Notes under the pieces: model-generated | Told to the model about the DNA's origin: nothing | Database searches by the model: none | What the model saw: the letters and a program-made list of their open reading frames with translations, nothing else | Part shown: one piece after another, positions 59,679 through 64,000 of the stretch | Layout of the letters: every line of letters begins with the position of its first letter | Numbering within the stretch: the first letter of the stretch is position 1 | Assembly (NCBI RefSeq): GCF_004367745.1 | Contig: NZ_CP037993.1 | Coordinates: forward strand, 1,612,001-1,676,000 | DNA from: Herbaspirillum huttiense | GTDB lineage: Bacteria > Pseudomonadota > Gammaproteobacteria > Burkholderiales > Burkholderiaceae_D | DNA length: 64,000 nucleotides | Reading direction: 5' to 3' | Program-made: the position numbers and the translations under genes

Positions 59679-60119
59679 TTATTTACCGCACACCGCCTCA
59701 ATGGCCCGTTCCCCCGTCGAACCAGGTATCGGATCCTGCAGCTTCACGTCCGAATACGCCAGCTGCGGTGCCAGCAGCAATTGACCCTTGCCATCGGCCT
59801 GCGCATACATCTTGCGGCTGCCAAAGCCGAGCTGGCGCGCCGTGCAATCAAAGTAGGCGGTCGAGATCTCCGACAGGTAATACGTCTTGCTGCCCTGGCC
59901 CATCAGCAGCTGCGGACGGTTCCAGTTCAGCAGGATCTGCGCCTGCCGCACGCTGCGCGTGTTGACGATGCTGCCCTTGTCGATGAAGAAGCTGCCGATG
60001 TTGTTCTCCCCCAGCGGCATCCACTCGGCATGCGCCGGCAGGCAGGCCGCAGCCAGTGCCGTCGCCAGCAGAAGGGACAGGCGGGGTGCGGAGAGGAAAG
60101 AAGAAAAGCGTGGATCCAT
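59679..60119 (-). CDS. Exported protein, surface-adhesin E (Adhesin_E)-like
   Basis: A 146-residue protein. A signal peptide ends about residue 31 (LPAHA). The mature part W-M-P-L-G ... YYLSEISTAYFDCTARQLGFGSRKMYAQADGKG ... AIEAVCGK with two cysteines resembles the small Adhesin_E family, in which the signature is the tyrosine/cysteine core. The function of such proteins in non-pathogens is unknown. Confidence 0.7.
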   Translation of the reverse strand: MDPRFSSFLSAPRLSLLLATALAAACLPAHAEWMPLGENNIGSFFIDKGSIVNTRSVRQAQILLNWNRPQLLMGQGSKTYYLSEISTAYFDCTARQLGFGSRKMYAQADGKGQLLLAPQLAYSDVKLQDPIPGSTGERAIEAVCGK

Positions 60120-60137
60120 GTGGGGCAGGGCGTCGCG

Positions 60138-60389
60138 TCAGGTCAGCATCATGGCCAGCATGGCGACATCGTCCTCCAGCAACAGCACCAGCGTGATGCT
60201 CCAGAAGAGCAGCTCCGCCAGCAAGCGGTGTCCTGTCATGCGCAGGCTTGCAGCCATGTCCAACTCATCGATCGCGAAAAATGAAAGTGCGGCCATCCTA
60301 ACATGCCCTTTACGATTGAACATGGCCCCACCGCATGAAATGCCCCACGAAAAAATGGCCCGCACCAGGCGAGCCACTTGTTGCTGCAA
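60138..60389 (-). CDS. Small hypothetical membrane-associated protein
   Basis: Up to 83 codons; the likely true start is at 60323 or 60296 (MAALSFFAIDELDM). The C-terminal third is hydrophobic (LLFWSITLVLLLEDDVAMLAMML). No family recognised. It lies between the Adhesin_E-like and tartrate dehydrogenase genes and could be spurious. Confidence 0.3.
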   Translation of the reverse strand: MQQQVARLVRAIFSWGISCGGAMFNRKGHVRMAALSFFAIDELDMAASLRMTGHRLLAELLFWSITLVLLLEDDVAMLAMMLT

Positions 60390-60406
60390 TGAAGAGCGGT
60401 CAGCGA

Positions 60407-61486
60407 TCAGATCGCCGCAGCAATCGCCTTGCCCACTTCGGTCGTATTGCTCTTGCCGCCCAGGTCCGGCGTTGTCGGTCCATTGACCAGCACCTCCTCG
60501 ATGGCCGCCAGCATGGCATCGTGCGCCTGGCGATACTTGCCTTCGCCATTGCCCAGGAAGTCCAGCATCATCGCACCGGACCAGATCGTGGCCACCGGGT
60601 TGGCGATGTTCTTGCCGAAGATGTCCGGCGCCGAACCGTGCACCGGCTCGAACAGCGACGGCAGCTCGCGCGTCGGATTGATGTTGGCCGAGGGCGCAAT
60701 GCCGATGGTGCCGGCGCAGGCCGGGCCGAGGTCGGAGAGGATGTCGCCGAACAGGTTGGAGGCCACCACCACATCGAAGCGGTCCGGGTTCAGCACGAAG
60801 TGCGCGGTCAGGATGTCGATGTGGTACTTGTCGCGGCGCACGTCGGGATACTTGGCGCCCATGGCTTCCACGCGCTCATCCCAGTAAGGCATGGTGATGG
60901 CGATGCCGTTGGACTTGGTGGCCGAGGTCAGGTGCTTCTTGGGACGGCTCTGCGCCAGGTCGAAAGCGAACTTCAGGATGCGGTCGGTACCCTTGCGGCT
61001 GAACACCGATTCCTGGATCACGGTCTCGCGCTCGGTGCCTTCAAACATGCGGCCGCCGATGGCAGAGTACTCGCCTTCGGTGTTCTCGCGCACCACGTAG
61101 AAATCGATGTCGCCCGGCTTGCGGTTGGCCAGCGGGCAGGGCACGCCCGGCATCAGGCGCACCGGACGCAGGTTGACGTAGAGGTCGAAATCGCGGCGGA
61201 ATTTCAGCAGCGAACCCCACAGCGAGACGTGATCAGGCACCGTGGCCGGCCAGCCGACCGCGCCGAAGAAGATGGCTTCAAAACCCTTCAACTGATCGAA
61301 CCAGTCATCCGGCATCATCTTGCCGTGCTGCGCGTAATAACCGCAGTGCGCCCAGTCGAAATGGCTGAACTCGATGTCGATGCCGAACTTCCTGGCAGCG
61401 GCCTCGACCGCGCGCAGGCCTTCGGGCATCACTTCCTGGCCGATACCGTCACCGGCGATCACGGCGATCTTGTGGGTCTTGCTCAT
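60407..61486 (-). CDS. Tartrate dehydrogenase / D-malate dehydrogenase (decarboxylating)
   Basis: A 359-residue enzyme of the isocitrate/isopropylmalate dehydrogenase fold. AVIAGDGIGQEVMPEGL starts the family; VRENTEGEYSAIGG and SNLFGDILSDLGPACAGTIGIAPSANIN hold substrate and metal sites. The sequence is of the TtuC/DmlA (YeaU) type, which oxidises tartrate or D-malate with NAD. AGGAG lies 6-7 nt upstream. A LysR gene of DmlR type 1.3 kb away is a probable regulator. Confidence 0.9.
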   Translation of the reverse strand: MSKTHKIAVIAGDGIGQEVMPEGLRAVEAAARKFGIDIEFSHFDWAHCGYYAQHGKMMPDDWFDQLKGFEAIFFGAVGWPATVPDHVSLWGSLLKFRRDFDLYVNLRPVRLMPGVPCPLANRKPGDIDFYVVRENTEGEYSAIGGRMFEGTERETVIQESVFSRKGTDRILKFAFDLAQSRPKKHLTSATKSNGIAITMPYWDERVEAMGAKYPDVRRDKYHIDILTAHFVLNPDRFDVVVASNLFGDILSDLGPACAGTIGIAPSANINPTRELPSLFEPVHGSAPDIFGKNIANPVATIWSGAMMLDFLGNGEGKYRQAHDAMLAAIEEVLVNGPTTPDLGGKSNTTEVGKAIAAAI

Positions 61487-61607
61487 CGTTGCTGCTCCTC
61501 TGGAGAAAGGGGTAACCGGCTTGCCGGGGCTGTATATAAAGTGCAGCCATCATAAATCGCTTCCCGCGCCGGATCATCCACGAACTGGTGATTTTATAAA
61601 ACACGAT

Positions 61608-61615
61608 TCGTGAAC
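61608..61615. promoter_or_regulatory. TCGTGAAC motif in the tartrate dehydrogenase upstream region
   Basis: Part of CACGATTCGTG (61602-61612), a perfect 5-1-5 palindrome, 122 nt before the dehydrogenase start. The same TCGTGAAC occurs twice before the LysR gene at 62808. Possible regulator site. Confidence 0.4.
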
Positions 61616-61638
61616 AGTGCAGAAAACGTCAGCCATGA

Positions 61639-61674
61639 AAAAAGGCAGTGCCGTCATCACAGCACTGCCTTTTT
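61639..61674. terminator. Terminator after the hexose-6-phosphate mutarotase gene
   Basis: AAAAAGGCAGTGC pairs with GCACTGCCTTTTT around a 10-nt loop. The minus-strand U tract terminates the mutarotase gene; it also works on the plus strand. Confidence 0.8.
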
Positions 61675-61700
61675 CGGGTGAGTCTGCTGCGAGGGCCGCG

Positions 61701-62639
61701 TCAGCCGCCCAGCGTCTCGCCCCAGAGGCTCACGCCCATGGTGTGTTCGGCGCCCGGTTCCAGTTCCACCAGATCGTCCATCACGTTGGCGGTCTCGATG
61801 CACAGCATGCGCTGCCAGGCATCATCGGCAAACTGCGACAGGCGGCGCGCCTTGCTCACCCACGGGTTCCAGACCACGGCCGAAGTGGAACCGCTGGCCT
61901 CGATGTGGATGCGGCGGTTCCAGCCCTCGTCGCGGATGGACAGGTGCGGCGGCAGGTCCAGATAGATGCGGTCGGTCTCGCTGCTGACCACCAGCGGACG
62001 CTTCTGCTCGCGCTCGGCCCAGCCTTCCAGGGTTTCGATGTAGCGCTGGCCTTCGAGGCCATCGACCGTCACGTTGTGGATGCTGCTCACGGCAAAGTAG
62101 CTGTGCAGCGCTTGCGTGAGGGCGATGTGCTGTTCGCTGCCATTGCGGGTGGTGAGTTTCAGGTGCAGGCGATCATCCAGCAGGATTTCCAGGCGCAGTT
62201 CGATGCCCGGCGGCAGGTGGCGCAGGGCCGGCGATTCGGTCGTCGGCGGAATGGCCAGGACCAGGCGCACGGTGTCGCCTTCGATGGCATTTTCCATCAA
62301 GAGCCAGGGGATGCCACGCACCAGGCCGTGCGCCGGCAGGCGGCCACCAGCGTGCAGCGCTTGTACTTGCGGCGGGTTGCGCATGAGGTCGCCGAACCAC
62401 GGCCAGCACACCGGGATGCCGCCACGTACCGAATTGCCGGCCTCGAAGGCGGCTTCCTCGCTCATCCAGATCACCGGTTCCTGGCCGTGCACCTGGTAGC
62501 GCAGCACCTGCGCGCCTTGCTCGGCGATCAGCAGTTCGGCGCGCTCGGTCTGCACGCGCAGGCATTGCAGTTGATTGACTTCGATGCGCTGGATATGAGG
62601 GAGATCGGGCGGGACTTCCTGTTCGTCGATGAGGCTCAT
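61701..62639 (-). CDS. D-hexose-6-phosphate mutarotase (aldose 1-epimerase family)
   Basis: A 312-residue YeaD-type protein. VIWMSEEAAFEAGNSVRGGIPVCWPWFGD contains the conserved RGG(I/V)P-x-x-x-P core; PAHGLVRGIPW and LTQALHSYFAVSSI hold the catalytic His and Glu regions. It speeds anomer interconversion of glucose 6-phosphate. ATG 62639 (MSLIDEQ) was preferred; 15 open codons precede it. Divergent from the LysR gene at 62808. Confidence 0.9.
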   Translation of the reverse strand: MSLIDEQEVPPDLPHIQRIEVNQLQCLRVQTERAELLIAEQGAQVLRYQVHGQEPVIWMSEEAAFEAGNSVRGGIPVCWPWFGDLMRNPPQVQALHAGGRLPAHGLVRGIPWLLMENAIEGDTVRLVLAIPPTTESPALRHLPPGIELRLEILLDDRLHLKLTTRNGSEQHIALTQALHSYFAVSSIHNVTVDGLEGQRYIETLEGWAEREQKRPLVVSSETDRIYLDLPPHLSIRDEGWNRRIHIEASGSTSAVVWNPWVSKARRLSQFADDAWQRMLCIETANVMDDLVELEPGAEHTMGVSLWGETLGG

Positions 62640-62769
62640 GCTGCTACTCCAAGAGAATTCGTTGCGATTGCGCAAGACTGCCACATTTCGGGCGCTTGCG
62701 GGAAATTGGCCGATGGGGCAGGCGATGCGCCGCGTCTCGCCAGGTTGGGGGCGGAGGGCGGTCCGGGAC

Positions 62770-62813
62770 TATAATCCACAGATCGTGAACTCCAATGCCT
62801 ACATATCGTGAAC
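62770..62813 (+). promoter_or_regulatory. LysR gene promoter with a direct repeat
   Basis: TATAAT at 62770-62775 and two exact copies of ATCGTGAAC (62782-62790 and 62805-62813), 23 nt apart; the second overlaps the GTG start codon. The spacing, about two helical turns, would suit cooperative binding for autoregulation. Confidence 0.45.
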
Positions 62814-63722
62814 AATTCTCCCCTGCTTGAAGACCTGCGCCTGTTCTGCGTGGTGGCCCGCCACAGCAACTTTGCAGAATCGGCACGTGAAGTGGGTGCC
62901 TCGCCGGCCTACATCAGCAAGCGCATCGCCCTGCTGGAACAGGCGCTGGGCGTGCGGCTGTTCCATCGCACCACGCGCAGCGTGGTCATGACGGAGGATG
63001 GCGGCAATGTCCACGAATGGGCGCGCAAGATTCTCGATGATGTCGAGCAGATGATGGAAACCGTCAGCAGTGCCAAGCGCGTGCCGCGCGGCTTGTTGAA
63101 GATCAGTACCAGCTTCGGCCTGGGGCGCAAGGTGGTGTCGCCGCTGCTGTCGCGCTTTGCCAGCGAACATCCGGAACTGAAGATACAGCTGGAGCTGGTA
63201 GACCGGCAGATCGATCTGGTCAACGAGGGCATCGACCTCGATATCCGGGTGGGCGCGGGGCATGAGCCGCACCTGTTCTCCAAGCGCATCCTGCCCAGCC
63301 AGCGCGTGCTGTGCGCCAGTCCGGCGTATCTGAAGAAGCATGGTGCGCCCGCCGACCTGGCCGCGCTGCGCCAGCACCAGTGCCTGGTGATCCGCGAGCG
63401 CAACCAGTCCTTCGGGATCTGGCGCATGATGGGGCCCAAGGGGCAGGAGACGGTGAAGGTGTCCGGTGGACTGGCCTCCAACCACGGCGAGATCATCCAC
63501 CAGTGGGCGGTGGATGGGCACGGCATCATCCTGCGTTCGATCTGGGATGTGGCCGACAGCCTCAAGCGCGGGCGCTTGGTGCGGGTGCTGCCGCAGTATT
63601 TCCAGGAGGCCGACCTGTGTGCGGTCTATCCGGTGCAGTTGAAGAATTCGGCCAAGGTCCGGGAATGCGTGCGCTTCCTGCAGAAGCATCTGGATGTCAC
63701 GGCATCGTCGGCGACGGTGTGA
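62808..63722 (+). CDS. LysR-family transcriptional regulator, DmlR/TtdR-like
   Basis: A 304-residue protein, GTG start. LLEDLRLFCVVARHSNFAESAREVGASPAYISKRIALLEQALGVRLFHRTTRSV is a LysR helix-turn-helix of the group that controls tartrate and D-malate genes. The effector domain follows. Its upstream direct repeat also occurs before the tartrate dehydrogenase gene, suggesting it regulates that gene. Confidence 0.9.
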   Translation: MNNSPLLEDLRLFCVVARHSNFAESAREVGASPAYISKRIALLEQALGVRLFHRTTRSVVMTEDGGNVHEWARKILDDVEQMMETVSSAKRVPRGLLKISTSFGLGRKVVSPLLSRFASEHPELKIQLELVDRQIDLVNEGIDLDIRVGAGHEPHLFSKRILPSQRVLCASPAYLKKHGAPADLAALRQHQCLVIRERNQSFGIWRMMGPKGQETVKVSGGLASNHGEIIHQWAVDGHGIILRSIWDVADSLKRGRLVRVLPQYFQEADLCAVYPVQLKNSAKVRECVRFLQKHLDVTASSATV

Positions 63723-63750
63723 GCTGGCGATAGCCTCGTTGAATCTGTCA

Positions 63751-63853
63751 CTCCCCGTTCGGACTGAGTAGCGCCGCCAGGCGCGTATCGAAGGCGCTGC
63801 GTACGGTGCGCCTTCGATACGCCGCTTTGCGGCTACTCAGTTCGAACGGGGAG
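63751..63853. repeat. 103-nt palindromic element
   Basis: CTCCCCGTTCG (63751-63761) with CGAACGGGGAG (63843-63853); CTGAGTAGC (63764-63772) with GCTACTCAG (63832-63840); GCGTATCGAAGGCGC (63783-63797) with GCGCCTTCGATACGC (63808-63822). It forms one long stem with internal side hairpin (CGCCGC TTTGCGGC). The words TTCGATACGC and GAGTAGC are typical of dispersed intergenic repeats in betaproteobacteria. No T tract. Confidence 0.75.
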
Positions 63854-63884
63854 AGGTGGTGCGCCAGAGAAGTGAGATTTGCGT

Positions 63885-64000
63885 TCAACGTCCGTCGAAT
63901 CGCTGCCGCACGATGCGCTCCAGCACCTGCGCCACCAGCGCCACCGAGGCATCTTCCGCGTGACGGCGATGCTGCAGCAAGCGCAGCGGCGGGGCCTCCA
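63885..64000 (-). CDS. C-terminal end of an unidentified protein (truncated by window end)
   Basis: An open frame from the window edge (first full codon at 63998) to TGA 63887-63885, 37 residues ending in VLERIVRQRFDGR. Composition is typical of coding DNA here. A LysR-type C-terminus is possible but too little is visible to decide. Confidence 0.45.
   Translation of the reverse strand, partial: EAPPLRLLQHRRHAEDASVALVAQVLERIVRQRFDGR

Overview
The window is a contiguous piece of a high-GC betaproteobacterial chromosome. Gene content and order (homodimeric aceE, then aceF, then a lipoyl-fused lpdA; holC beside a DUF2486-like gene; argF-argG-ppnP; M48 peptidase-phhB-rsgA; the FtsK, GshA and RsgA types) point to Oxalobacteraceae, most likely a Herbaspirillum-like organism. 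This is recognition from protein sequence, not a database search.

Layout. 1-3.6 kb: end of a nitrilase-family hydrolase, tldD, then aroG behind a long leader that encodes a Phe/Tyr-rich peptide and a terminator hairpin. 3.6-6.2 kb: minus-strand type VI secretion (T6SS) cargo operon with two PAAR proteins, a Tae4-type amidase and two small membrane proteins, the last apparently frameshifted. 6.3-19.3 kb: housekeeping genes (yajQ, murB, ppnP, argG, argF, a Fur-type siderophore receptor, rsgA, phhB, M48 peptidase, orn, yecA-like, srkA, tag). 19.4-29 kb: ftsK, an aldehyde dehydrogenase, a BrkB-family protein and a compact four-gene cassette (acyl-CoA dehydrogenase-like, PIG-L deacetylase, methyltransferase, glycosyltransferase). 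29-39 kb: YdeP-type molybdopterin oxidoreductase, a RelE/XRE toxin-antitoxin pair, periplasmic asparaginase, a diguanylate cyclase, lpxO-like, dadA, DUF2486, holC. 39.1-41 kb: a second T6SS cargo operon (PAAR, alpha/beta hydrolase, small membrane protein). 41-53 kb: prlC, folD, gshA and the pyruvate dehydrogenase operon. 53-64 kb: a membrane protein, a chemotaxis receptor, a LysR/substrate-binding protein/MFS unit, tRNA-Leu(CAA), an Adhesin_E-like protein, tartrate dehydrogenase, a hexose-6-phosphate mutarotase, another LysR gene, a 103-nt palindromic repeat and a truncated end gene.

Most notable observations. (1) aroG is preceded by a short ORF whose aromatic run is YFYFYFSY, followed by mutually exclusive hairpins and an intrinsic terminator: a classical ribosome-mediated attenuator layout for DAHP synthase. 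(2) The two T6SS operons, 33 kb apart, share a 145-nt upstream region and nearly the same PAAR N-terminus but carry different C-terminal adaptors, effectors and immunity candidates; the second keeps a 37-codon remnant of the first operon's leading PAAR gene. (3) argF has an intrinsic-terminator-like hairpin directly before its start codon. (4) The toxin-antitoxin operon has a near-consensus promoter that would give a leaderless mRNA and is flanked by a 10-bp inverted repeat. No CRISPR array, insertion sequence, rRNA operon or prophage was seen.
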